Assembly (NCBI RefSeq): GCF_964355755.1
Contig: NC_092675.1
Location: 14,275,312-14,339,311, forward strand
Length of the DNA: 64,000 nt
Origin: Antedon mediterranea
Lineage: Eukaryota; Echinodermata; Crinoidea; Comatulida; Antedonidae
Direction of reading: 5' to 3'
Shown here: positions 13,261 through 25,318 of the stretch, one piece after another
How the letters are laid out: each line of letters begins with the position of its first letter
How positions within the stretch are numbered: the first letter of the stretch is position 1
The notes under the pieces: model-generated
Database searches by the model: none
What the model saw: the letters and a program-made list of their open reading frames with translations, nothing else
Told to the model about the DNA's origin: nothing
Program-made: the position numbers and the translations under genes

Positions 13261-16200
13261 CACATTATAAACCGTTTTAGACCATTTTGAGCATTTCGAT
13301 AACACTTTTCACACAAAAACATCAAAGAGCATAAAATAGCTTAATATCGTATTTAAAAACGTTTTAGACCATTTTGAGCATTTAGACAAAACTTGTTCAC
13401 ACAAAAAACCAAAGTGCTTAGAATAGCTTCAAATCGCATTTGGAGACGTTTTAGACCATTTTGTGATTTTCGAAAAAACTTGTTAATATAAAAACACCAA
13501 AGTGCTTAGAATAGCTTCAAATCGCATTTGGAGACGTTTTAGACCATTTTGTGATTTTCGAAAAAACTTGTTAACATAAAAACACGAAAGTGCTTAGAAT
13601 AGCTTCAAATCGCATTTGGAAACGTTTTAGACCATTTTGTGATTTTCGAAAAAACTTGTTAACATAAAAACACAAAAGTGCTTAGAATAGCTTCAAATCG
13701 CATTTGGAAACGTTTTAGACCATTTTGTAATTTTCGAAAAAAATTGTTAACATAAAAACACCAAAGTGCTTAGAATCACATTATAAACCGTTTTAGACCA
13801 TTTTGAGCATTTCGATAACACTTTTCACACAAAAACATCAAAGAGCACAAAATAGCTTAATATCGTATTTAAAAACGTTTTAGACCATTTTGAGCATTTA
13901 GACAAAACTTGTTCACACAAAAAACCAAAGTGCTTAGAATAGCTTCAAATCGCATTTGGAGACGTTTTAGACCATTTTGTGATTTTCGAAAAAACTTGTT
14001 AACATAAAAACACCAAAGTGCTTAGAATAGCTTCAAATCGCATTTGGAGACGTTTTAGACCATTTTGTGATTTTCGAAAAAACTTGTTAACATAACAAAC
14101 CAAAGTTCTTAGAATAGCTTCAAATCGCATTTGGAGACGTTTTAGACCATTTTGTGATTTTCGAAAAAACTTGTTAACATAAATATACCAAAGTGCTTAG
14201 AATAGCGTCAAATCGTATTTGGAGACGTTTTAGACCATTTTGTGATTTTCGAAAAAACTTGTTAACATAAAAACACCAAAGTGCTTAGAATAGCTTCAAA
14301 TAGCATTTGGAGACGTTTTACACCATTTTGTGATTTTCGAAAAAAATTGTTAACATAAAAACACCAAAGTGCTTAGAATCACATTATAAACCGTTTTAGA
14401 CATTTTTGAGCATTTCCATAACAATTTTCACACAACAACATCAAAGAGCACAAAATAGCTTAATATCGTATTTAAAAATGTTTTAGACCATTTTGAGCAT
14501 TTAGACAAAACTTTTTCACACAAAACACCAAAGTGCTTAGTATAGCTTCAAATCGCATTTGGAGACGTTTTAGACCATTTTGTGATTTTCGAAAAAACTT
14601 GTTAAACATAAAAACACCAAAGTGCTTAGAATAGCTTCAAATCGCATTTGGAGACGTTTTAGACCATTTTGTGATTTTTGAAAAAACTTGTTAACATAAA
14701 AACACCAAAGTGCTTAGAATAGCTTCAAATCGTATTTGGAGACATTTTAGACCAATTTGTGATTTTCGAAAAAACTTGTCAACATAAAAACACCAATGTG
14801 CTTAGAATAGCTTCAAATCACATTTGGAGACGTTTTAGACCATTTTGTGATTTTCGAAAAAACTTGTTAACATAAAAACACGAAAGTGCTTAGAATAGCT
14901 TCAAATCACATTTGGAGACGTTCTAGACCATTTTGTGATTTTTGAAAAAACTTGTTAACATAAAAACACGAAAGTGCTTAGAATAGCTTCAAATCGCATT
15001 TGGAAACGTTTTAGACCATTTTGAGCATTTCGATAACACTTTTCACACAAAATCATCAAAGAGCACAAAATAGCTTAATATCGTATTTAAAAACGTTTTA
15101 GACCATTTTGAGCATTTAGACAAAACTTTTTCACACAAAACACCAAAGTGTTTAGAATAGCTTAAAATCGCATTTGGAGACGTTTTAGACCATTTTGTGC
15201 ATTTCGATAACACTTTTCACACAAAATCATCAAAGAGCACAAAATAGCTTAATATCGTATTTAAAAACGTTTTAGACCATTTTGAGCATTTAGACAAAAC
15301 TTTTTCACACAAAACACCAAAGTTCTTAGAATAGCTTCAAATCGCATTTGAAGACGTTTTAGACCATTTTGTGATTTTCGAAAAAACTTGTTAACATAAA
15401 AACACCAAAGTGCTTAGAATAGCTTCAAATCGTATTTGGAGACGTTTTAGACCATTTTGAGATTTTCGAAAAAACTTGGTTACACAAAAACATCAAAGTG
15501 CTTAAAATCACATTATAATCCGTTTTAGACCATTTTGAGCATTTCGATAACACTTTTCACACAAAATCATCAAAGAGCACAAAATAGCTTAATATCGTAT
15601 TTAAAAACGTTTTAGACCATTTTGAGCATTTAGACAAAACTTTTTCACACAAAACACCAAAGTGTTTAGAATAGCTTAAAATCGCATTTGGAGACGTTTT
15701 AGACCATTTTGTGATTTTCGAAAAAAATTGTTAACATAAAAACACCAAAGTGCTTAGAATAGCTTCAAATCGCATTTGGAGACGTTTTAGACCATTTTGT
15801 GCATTTCGACGAAACTTGGTTACACAAAAACATCAAAGTGCTTAAAATCACATTATAAATCGTTTTAGACCATTTTGAGCATTTCGACAAAACTTTTTCA
15901 CACAAAACACCAAAGTGCTTAGAATAGCTTCAAATCGCATTTGGAGACGTTTTAGACCATTTTGGGATTTTCGAAAAAACTTGTTAACATAAAAACACCA
16001 AAGTGCTTAGAATAGCTTCAAATCGCATTTGGAGACGTTTTAGACCATTTTGTGATTTTCGAAAAAACTTGTTAACATAAAAACACCAAAGTGCTTAGAA
16101 TAGCTTCAAATCGTATTTGGAGACGTTTTAGACCATTTTGTGATTTTCGAAAAAACTTAACATAAAAACACCAAAGTGCTTAGAATAGCTTCAAATCGCA

Positions 16201-19200
16201 TTTGGAGACGTTTTAGACCATTTTGAGCATTTCGATAACACTTTTCACACAAAAACATCAAAGAGCACAAAATAGCTTAATATCGTATTTAAAAACGTTT
16301 TAGACCATTTTGAGTATTTCGACAAAACTTTTTCACACAAAACACCAAAGTGCTTAGAATAGCTTCAAATCGCATTTGGAGACGTTTTAGACCAATTTGT
16401 GCATTTCGATGAAACTTGGTTACACAAAAACATCAAAGTGCTTAAAATCACATTATAAACCGTTTTAGACCATTTTGAACATTTCGATAACACTTTTCAC
16501 ACAAAAACATCAAAGAGCACAAAATAGTTTTATATCGTATTTAAAATCGTTTTAGACTATTTTGAGCATTTAGACAAAACTTTTTCACACAAAACACCAA
16601 AGTGCTTAGAATAGCTTCAAATCGCATTTGGAGACGTTTTAGACCATTTTGTGATTTTCGAAAAAACTTGTTAACATAAAAACACCAAAGTGCTTAGAAT
16701 AGCTTCAAATCGCATTTGGAGACGTTTTAGACCATTTTGTGACTTTCGAAAAAACTTGTTAACATAAAAACACCAAAGTTCTTAGAATAGCTTCAATTCG
16801 CATTTGGAGACGTTTTAGACCATTTTGTGATTTTCGAAAAAACTTGTTAACATAAAAACTCCAAAGTGCTTAGAATAGCTTCAAATAGCATTTGGAGACG
16901 TTTTAGACCATTTTGTGATTTTCGAAAAAACTTGTTAACATAAAAACACCAAAGTGCTTAGAATAGCTTCAAATCGCATTTGGAGACGTTTTAGACCATT
17001 TCGTGATTTTCGAAAAAAATTGTTAACATAAAAACACCAAAGTGCTTAGAATCACATTATAAACCGTTTTAGACCATTTTGAGCATTTCGATAACAATTT
17101 TCACACAAAAACATCAAAGAGCTCAAAATAGCTTAATATCGTATTTAAAAATGTTTTAGACCATTTTGAGCATTTAGACAAAACTTTTTCACACAAAACA
17201 CCAAAGTGCTTAGAATAGCTTCAAATCGCATTTGGAGACGTTTTAGACCATTTTGTGATTTTCGAAAAAACTTGTTAACATAAAAACACCAAAGTGCTTA
17301 GAATAGCTTCAAATCGCATTTGGAGACGTTTTAGACCATTTTGTGATTTTCGAAAAAAATTGTTAACATAAAAACACCAAAGTGCTTAGAATCACATTAT
17401 AAACCGTTTTAGACCATTTTGAGCATTTCGATAACAATTTTCACAAAAAAACATCAAAGAGCACAAAATAGCTTAATATCGTATTTAAAAATATTTTAGA
17501 CCATTTAGACAAAACTTTTTCACACAAAACACCAAAGTGCTTAGAATAGCTTCAAATCGCATTTGGAGACGTTTTAGACCATTTTGTGATTTTCGAAAAA
17601 ACTTGGTAACATAAAAACACCAAAGGGCTTAGAATAGCTTCAAATCGCATTTGGAGACGTTTTAGACCATTTTGTGATTTTCGAAAAAACTTGTTAACAT
17701 AAAAACACCAAAGTGCTTAGAATAGAGCACAAAATAGCTTAATATCGTATTTCATTTTGAGCATTTAGACAAAACTTTTTCACACAAAACACCAAAGTGC
17801 TTAGAATAGCTTCAAATCGCATTTGGAGACGTTTTAGAACATTTTGTGTTTTTCGAAAAAACCTGTTAACATAAAAACACCAAAGTGCTTAGAATAGCTT
17901 CAAATCGCATTTGGAGACGATTTAGACCATTTCGTGATTTTCGAAAAAAATTGTTAACATAAAAACACCAAAGTGCTTAGAATCACATTATAAACCGTTT
18001 TAGACCATTTTGAGCATTTCGATAACAATTTTCACACAAAAACATCAAAGAGCTCAAAATAGCTTAATATCGTATTTAAAAATGTTTTAGACCATTTTGA
18101 GCATTTAGACAAAACTTTTTCACACAAAACACCAAAGTGCTTAGAATAGCTTCAAATCGCATTTGGAGACGTTTTAGACCATTTTGTGATTTTCGAAAAA
18201 ACTTGTTAATATAAAAACACCAAAGTGCTTAGAATAGCTTCAAATCGCATTTGGAGACGTTTTAGACCATTTTGTGATTTTCGAAAAAAATTGTTAACAT
18301 AAAAACACCAAAGTGCTTAGAATCACATTATAAACCGTTTTAGACCATTTTGAGCATTTCGATAACAATTTTCACACAAAAACATCAAAGAGCACAAAAT
18401 AGCTTAATATCGTATTTAAAAATATTTTAGACCATTTAGACAAAACTTATTAACATAAAAATACCAAAGTGTTTAGAATAGCTTAAAATCGCATTTGGAG
18501 ACGTTTTAGACCATTTTGTGATTTTCGAAAAAACTTGTTTTCACATAAAAACACCAAAGTGCTTAGAATAGCTTCAAATCGCATTTGGAGACGTTTTGAC
18601 CATTTTGTGATTTTCGAAAAAACTTGTTAACATAAAAACACTAAAGTGCTTAGAATAGCTTCAAATCGCATTTGGAGACGTTTTAGACCGTTTTGTGCAT
18701 TTCGATGAAACTTGGTAACACAAAAACATCAAAGTGCTTAAAATCACATTATAAATCATTTTAGACCATTTTGAGCATTTAGACAAAACTTTTTCACACA
18801 AAACACCAAAGTGCTTAGAATAGCTTCAAATCGCATTTGGAGACGTTTTAGAACATTTTGTGTTTTTCGAAAAAACCTGTTAACATAAAAACACCAAAGT
18901 GCTTAGAATCACATTATAAACCGTTTTAGACCATTTTGAGCATTTCGATAACAATTTTCACACAAAAACATCAAAGAGCACAAAATAGCTTAATATCGTA
19001 TTTCATTTTGAGCATTTAGACAAAACTTTTTCACACAAAACACCAAAGTGCTTAGAATAGCTTCAAATCGCATTTGGAGACGTTTTAGAACATTTTGTGT
19101 TTTTCGAAAAAACCTGTTAACATAAAAACACCAAAGTGCTTAGAATAGCTTCAAATCGCATTTGGAGACGATTTAGACCATTTTTGTGATTTTCGAAAAA

Positions 19201-19452
19201 ACTTGTTAACATAAAAACACCAAAGTGCTTAGAATAGCTTCAAATCGCATTTGGAGACGTTTTAGACCATTTTGTGATTTTCGAAAAAAATTGTTAACAT
19301 AAAAACACCAAAGTGCTTAGAATCACATTATAAACCGTTTTAGACCATTTTGAGCATTTCGATAACAATTTTCACACAAAAACATCAAAGAGCACAAAAT
19401 AGCTTAATATCGTATTTAGAAATGTTTTAGACCATTTTCACAGCTGTTTCAA

Positions 19453-21540
19453 ACATACGAATTAAGTCATGCGCCCTCAACGTTACAAGTCGTATCGCTG
19501 GAGTAACAATACATAAACAATTACTTACAAATCCACGTGTGCAGAGTGGAGTCAAACGTCATTTAAAGACATGTTTTAAACAGCCAATGAGAATGAGATA
19601 AAAAAATAAAGGGTCGCTAAAAATATGAATATTCATTAAAGAGTCCCTGGATGAAACAAGCATGTTGTCGTTTTCAGTCGGGCAGCAAAGTGGTTGACCT
19701 CGCGAATTTTTACCAAATCAAAATTTGAATTGCCGCCATCTTGGAATCGCGATAAAGCAAGTAGTGCGGAATTACAAAATGCAGCAAAAACATTTTCAAT
19801 AACATTTAAATAGCATATTCATACAATTAAATTTATATTAATAAAATTCAACTAAGGAGTTTACGAAAGATAGGCTACTTTAGAAATACTGCCGAGATCG
19901 GTTCCCCCACACGGCGTAGGGTACCGCAGTGCTAAGGGGCCTAGGTAGGAAAAAATCTGATTTTACCTGTTAAACATGCTTGAACCAAGGCCATTTTAAT
20001 ATATATTATCCAGATTATATATCAAAACAAACTGATAAAAGGATTTGTTGATTTGCTTCTGATGAGAAAAGTGCCGGATTCATTTCGCTGACGGCGAATG
20101 AATACACGAATTTTCGCCATTTTCTAGCACTAGCCTTGGGTACCCAGACAGCTGATAACGATTATATTCGATTGTCCAGACGTCTCTGCTACTGGTGCTC
20201 AATACTACAGTATGTATTACCATGGACCTATAGGTCCATGGTATTACTGTACATATAGTACTGTATGTTTAGTTTTTGCTTTCTTTATGGAAAAATAAAT
20301 ATTTAATTTTTATTATTGCTTATTTTCCTTTAACTTTATCCAAGAAGAAGTACATATTATATATATGCATATTACAGTCAAGTTGCAACTGCCACGAATC
20401 CACTCCACTTTGGTTACTAACTAAATAATTAATAGTATAACATCATAACTAACAAACAAATTAACAAGTTAATAAATTAACCACCATTAAATAATTTTAT
20501 TTACACAAAAGTATTTTACATACAGTATAACATGTAATATCTTGTTTACATCGAAGTAAAATATGCCTATCAAACTATCTTGCTCAGGCTAAAATATCAA
20601 GTTATATATGTCAATATTTGAGTTAAATCATCGCGATAATAAAAATGTTTATTTTTTTTTTATTTTTAAAGACATCTGTTACGTACATCAATTTACAAAT
20701 ATCAAAATAGGATTGTTTTTGCAGCACAAGATGAATCACAAGTCGGATAGTTTATTCTTAGAAACCTGAAAGAAAAAAAAACCAATAATGAGCTATTCAT
20801 AGTTAAATAATTTTAATGTCAACTTTAGTCATCCTAAATTTTGTCGCCATGATCACTACTATACTGTATATATAAATATCATACTATGTACGACCATCCA
20901 AATTACCTAATCCTACCTACAGTCCTTCCTAGCCTAGGCTACATTATTGTCATTATATATTTACAAACCTCCAACATCCACAACATATTTTCTTTTCTTT
21001 GGCAAAGAATTTCCCGTAATATAGTCCTAAATTAATTAAATAAATTAAAAGGTCAAGGCCTAGGACTTTCTTTAAATATCCGACGATATATATCCATAAT
21101 TCAGTGGATATAGATTCAACATTTTAAACATAATATGGCTTCACATTGATTATAATAAGTCGGCGATATGCCACTAAAAACTAGCCTGCGGCCCTCTCTC
21201 TATCCCTCTACAAATAACACTGGGTTTCTGTCAAATGGGCTAGGCCTAGCCTAGGCCTAGATAATACAACAAGTTGGGTACATTTTTTTACAACCAAATA
21301 ATCTACAATTATATTGCAATATTTACCAAACTAGCACCAAATCTAAAATAATAAAGCTACTAATAACATATTTTGGTATATTAACTGGTTTAAAAACGGA
21401 TTGCACATAGTGATTTTGAAGGATTGAAATTACTCAACCACACGGCCTGTACTAAACATACGAATCCAAGATGGAGTCTGCTTAGAATATATCCCCAGCT
21501 TTGAACGGATATTGAATCCGTCCCACAAGCTGAACCAAGC
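19453..21540. other. Non-coding interior of insert 1, left part
   Basis: AT-rich DNA with no supportable gene. Near the left end is a short GC-richer stretch (about 19650-19760) including TTGCCGCCATCTTGG, which resembles an inverted YY1-type promoter motif, but no open frame follows. A 26-bp perfect palindrome lies at 20218-20243. A 17-bp motif, CTGATGAGAAAAGTGCC, at 20059 recurs at 22688 beyond the MITE. AGGCCTA clusters are scattered from about 20930. Confidence 0.6.
20218..20243. repeat. 26-bp perfect palindrome
   Basis: The sequence reads identically on both strands, centred on CCTATAGG with outer arms TACCATGGA. It has no spacer, so it could extrude as a cruciform or mark a fold-back replication event. 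No protein site of this length is known to me. Confidence 0.9.
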
Positions 21541-21543
21541 TTA

Positions 21544-22619
21544 GGCCCTGTTCAGACCCATGGCGTTAGACCGTTTTAGCGTACGACGCTAAAAGAATGT
21601 GTGTCTGAACAGTTGGGGATTAGCGTACAACGCGTCGTACAACGGTTGTAGCGTTGTAGTGGAAAACGGTTGATAGTACCGTTTTAGCGTACGACGCTAC
21701 TGTAAGTCAACGTTGTATCCAATCAGAACGTTTCCTGTTATGACGCGATACAAGGTTTGACCTAGGCTGACATCTTGTATCGTCAATGTGTGAGATGGAT
21801 TTCAATAACAAAAAGGCCAGAATAAATAAGGCCTAACTACACTACAAATACAACTGTTACAAAGGCTACAAACTACTATCAACTGATTACTATTATATTT
21901 TCTAACAAATGACATAAATACATGCACCTTGTATTTAAACATAGGGACTACGATCCCAACCGCTTTTAGGCCTAGCTAGGCCTAGAGCCATTCACGCATT
22001 TCATTCAAGCTAAAAACTAGCGTGGGACATCAAGTCACTCATTCCTACAAGGCAGACTAGACTGGACAAGTTTAATGCTGAAAACCCACTAACTCCTAAA
22101 AAATTCAGTAAACAAACAAGGGGGAGCTGTGTCCCTTTTATTAGCAAGTTAAGGGTTATTTTCAACCGACTGGACCAAAGAATATATATCTTTGACTGGA
22201 CTGGATAGACTAATCACAATCATTTTTTTCTTCCTCATTATGAGGCCTGCTTTATTTTCGTAACACAAGACCCTGAGGAAAATGTTTTTTACTACAAAAT
22301 AAAAACAATAGAAACAGAAATTTGGATTTACTATATTTTTCTTAAATAAATGCTGAGGTATGTTTTATTTACGGCAAATTTTGTCATAATTGTAGGGCTG
22401 AGATCTAGGCCTACATACAGTGGAAATAATGATGAAAACACATGGGTAAGAGCACATGAATATTCAACTAGAAACAACCTGAATGAAGTACTTCCGTTGT
22501 AACGATAATCGTACGCTATGGGTCTGAACACCTCGTTTTTTTCTCTGCGGTTTGTAACGTGACCTTGCTAGTAACGTTGTACGCTAAAACGGTCTAACGC
22601 CATGGGTCTGAACAGGGCC
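21544..22619. mobile_element. PIF/Harbinger MITE (1,076 bp)
   Basis: The ends are a 41-bp perfect inverted repeat beginning GGCCCTGTTCAGACCCATGG (21544-21584 and 22579-22619). It is flanked by a 3-bp TTA duplication (21541-21543, 22620-22622). The GG(S)CCTGTTCAGAC start and the TWA target duplication are diagnostic of PIF/Harbinger. The interior has no transposase, so this is a non-autonomous copy. Its TIR differs after the first ~15 bases from that of the 11-kb Harbinger at 32282, so that copy is probably not its direct parent. Confidence 0.93.
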
Positions 22620-22622
22620 TTA

Positions 22623-23351
22623 AACTTTCAGAAAAGATAGATTAATAACCTAATAACCAACCACTAAGTTTTTATAAAGGTTCCGTGCTGATGAGAAAAG
22701 TGCCAGATTCCCTACGAAACCAAACAAATAAATCATGTAGCCTACCTCAACGAACACCTCCATCTGCACTTTTTTCTTCAATAAGCTCTGTCGTCATTTC
22801 CTGGGGTATTTATACCAAAATTTTGTGGCGGGAATAATCTTCCATATTAGGAGTAACAATTTCCAAATATAGAAAGATATAATTTAACCCGGATGGTGGA
22901 AATTGTAGCAGATTTGTAAGGGTATTCCCATGCAAAATGCTTGCCGCGAAGTGAAAAGCGAACCGGAAGTCACTATAACTTGGCGATGCTCAGTGACCTG
23001 CGCAGTTAAAAAACAGCGTTTTAACGGTTAAATGAGCACTTTGCTGCTCGACTGATTTTGTTTTTAACAAGGAATGTAACGCTGAAAATTAATGGAAGGG
23101 TGGACCATAAATTACAAGCATAGACCAATTTACGCACGTGATATCATGGTACTGCATGATAATTTAGTTATCTGTGAATGTTATAACAGAGTAATGGTCG
23201 AGAGGTGATGGTTGAATTTTTGAGCTATGGCCGTTTCAAATTGTGTCATTTTTAGGCTTAGGCTTGTGTCTACCTAGTTGCAACACTGCCTTTCATGTGA
23301 CAGCTGACCCAAATGAGTTTGGAAATGTTACATTATTTTAATTATTTAGGC
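22623..23351. other. Non-coding, insert 1
   Basis: Unique AT-rich DNA between the MITE and the triplicated unit. It includes a second copy of CTGATGAGAAAAGTGCC at 22688 and AGGCCTA-type words. No gene or RNA is recognised. Confidence 0.6.
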
Positions 23352-25318
23352 CTGGCTGGGTAAGGTAGGCATATACCAATATTATAGGCCCTATTTTTAT
23401 TTTAATACTAGGCCTAGGCCCTTGCTAGACCTGTGTTCTCTAGCAGCCTACTACAGAGAAGCAGCTTTCCGGCTTAGTTAGCCTGGACTTGCTTGTTGAG
23501 TAGGCTAGCCTACTAGCCTAATAGGTATTAGTAGGCTACCTAATTAAAATTAGGCCCAGGATCTACGCCTAGGCCTATATATTTTTAATATTATTTAATC
23601 ATTATAATTAATTTTAGTTTATTAAATTTACAGTATTCATTACAAAAACTGTAAATTTAATATTATGAGGATTATATATACCCTATGTATTGATGTATGC
23701 AATAGGGAATATTATAGGCCTACCCTGTATGTAATAATTACAATATAAAAAATGACAAGCATCATATTAACATTCGGTTTTGCTCATCACTGCATATTCA
23801 AATTAGTATGCAATCATATTAAATTTAATAAGTTAAGTTAATTTTATAAAATTGTTATAATAATTATTAATGTTATACTATTGTAGATACATATATAGAG
23901 CAGTAACCTGAAGTGGCTAAGCAGATTTGGACCATACCTACCATCTATATAGGTAAGATTATTTTGCTGTTGAAGAAGTAGCAAATATTAAATTGTGTAC
24001 CATGCTATTAATTTGTAATATTAACAATCAAGCACTACCACTGGCTGGGTAGGCTAGGCCTATATTATAGGCCCTATTTTTATTTTAATATACTAGCTAG
24101 ACCTGTGCTCTCTAACACTAGTAGCCTACAGAGAAGCAGCTTTCCAGCTTATTTAGCCTAGCCTAGAGCAATAGGCTAGGTATAAGTAGACTACCTAATT
24201 AGGTCTAGGCTCTACGCCTATATATTATTTAATTATTATTATTTTTAGTTTTAATATATTTACAGTATTTTACTTAAATAATGTTTATTATGAGAATACC
24301 TGGTTATATATACCCTATACAATGACATAAGGCATATATGCCTACCCTGTATGTAATAATTACAATTACAGTATTATAAATAATGAATTTAAACATTCGT
24401 TTTTGCTTATCACTGCATATTCAAATTAGTATGTATGCAACCATATTAAATTTAATAAGCTAATTTTAATTAATTCTTATAGTAATGTTTTACTATTTTT
24501 TAGGTACATAGCGGCAACCCGAAGTGGAAAAATCATTTTAAACAGATTTGGACCAATACCTATACCTATACCTACCATCTATATTATAGGTAAGTTTATT
24601 TTACTGTTCAAGAACTAGTAAATTTTAAATTGTGTTTACCATGCTATTAATTTTCAATATTAACAACCAATCACTACCACTGGCTGGGTAGGCTAGGCCT
24701 ATATTATAGGCCCTATTTTTATTTTAGTATACTAGCTAGACCTGTGCTCTCTTGCACTAGCAGCCTACAGAGAAGCAGCTTTCCAGCTTATTTAGCCTAG
24801 CCTAGAGCAATAGGCTAGGTATTAGTAGGCTACCTAATTAGGCCTAGAGGCTCTATTCCTATATATTATTATTTAATTATTATTAATTTTTATTTTTAAT
24901 ATATTTACAGTATTTATTACAAATAATGTTTATTATGAGGATACCTAGTTATATATACCCTATGCAATGACATAAGGCATATATGCCTACCCTGTATGTA
25001 ATAATTACAATTATTATAAATAATGAATTTTAACATTTGTTTTTGCTCATCACTGCATATTCAAATTAGTATGTATGCAACCATAGTAAATTTAATAAGT
25101 TAATTTTAATTAATTCTTATTATAATGTTATATTATTACTATTACTATTTTTTAGGTACATATATAGCGGCAACCCAAAATGGCTAAAACATTTTAAACA
25201 GATTTGGACCAATACCTATACCTACCATCTATATAGGTAAGTTTATTTTACTGTTCAAGAACTAGTAAATTTTAAATTGTGTTTACCATGCTATGAATTT
25301 GTAACTTTAACAATCAAT
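23352..25318 (+). repeat. Three tandem copies of a ~640-690-bp unit with exon-like cores
   Basis: Copies start at CTGGCTGGGT: 23352, 24041 and 24680 (periods 689 and 639). Shared landmarks include GAGAAGCAGCTTTCC, ATATATACCCTAT and TTTTGCTCATCACTGCATAT. Each copy holds a conserved ~75-90-bp core with CAGATTTGGACCA. In copies 2 and 3 it is preceded by a TTTTTTAG acceptor-like site. In all copies it is followed by ATAGGTAAG, a good 5' splice site. The cores contain different stops and frames between copies, so any transcript is probably non-coding. Copy 1 is the most diverged. Confidence 0.8.

Larger units (their letters stand above)
1..19438 (+). repeat. Satellite array, block 1 (78/87/88-bp monomers in higher-order arrangement)
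   Basis: Continuous head-to-tail satellite. Every monomer opens with a conserved GTTTTAGACCATTTTG-like box. Five main classes are visible. A (88 bp) has GTGATTTTCGAAAAAACTTG and ends in CAAATCGCATTTGGAGAC. B (78 bp) is A-like but ends CACATTATAAACC. C (87 bp) has GAGCATTTCGATAAC and ends TTAATATCGTATTTAAAAAC. D (87 bp) has GAGCATTTAGAYAAAAC and ends like A. E (78 bp) has GTGCATTTCGATGAAAC and ends like B. Runs of A are punctuated by B-C-D or E-C-D triplets. No insertion interrupts this block. All open frames through it are short read-throughs of the repeat and are not genes. A centromeric or pericentromeric role is inferred from the architecture only. Confidence 0.97.

Noticed and set aside
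1-19438. CENP-B box in the satellite (TTGGAAACG occurs in many A monomers)
   Set aside because: Only the 9-base centre resembles the box. The essential TTCG on the left and CGGG on the right are replaced by GCAT and CGTT.
1-19438. CRISPR-like array
   Set aside because: The repeats are contiguous with no unique spacers, the monomers vary internally, and the setting is eukaryotic.
22331-22531. 66-codon minus-strand frame within the MITE
   Set aside because: No motif, it lies inside a non-autonomous element, and the length is within chance expectation.
21544-22619. Relationship between the MITE end (TTAGACCGTTTTAGC) and the satellite box (CCGTTTTAGACC)
   Set aside because: The shared words are in different order and only about 10 bases long; nothing outside them aligns.
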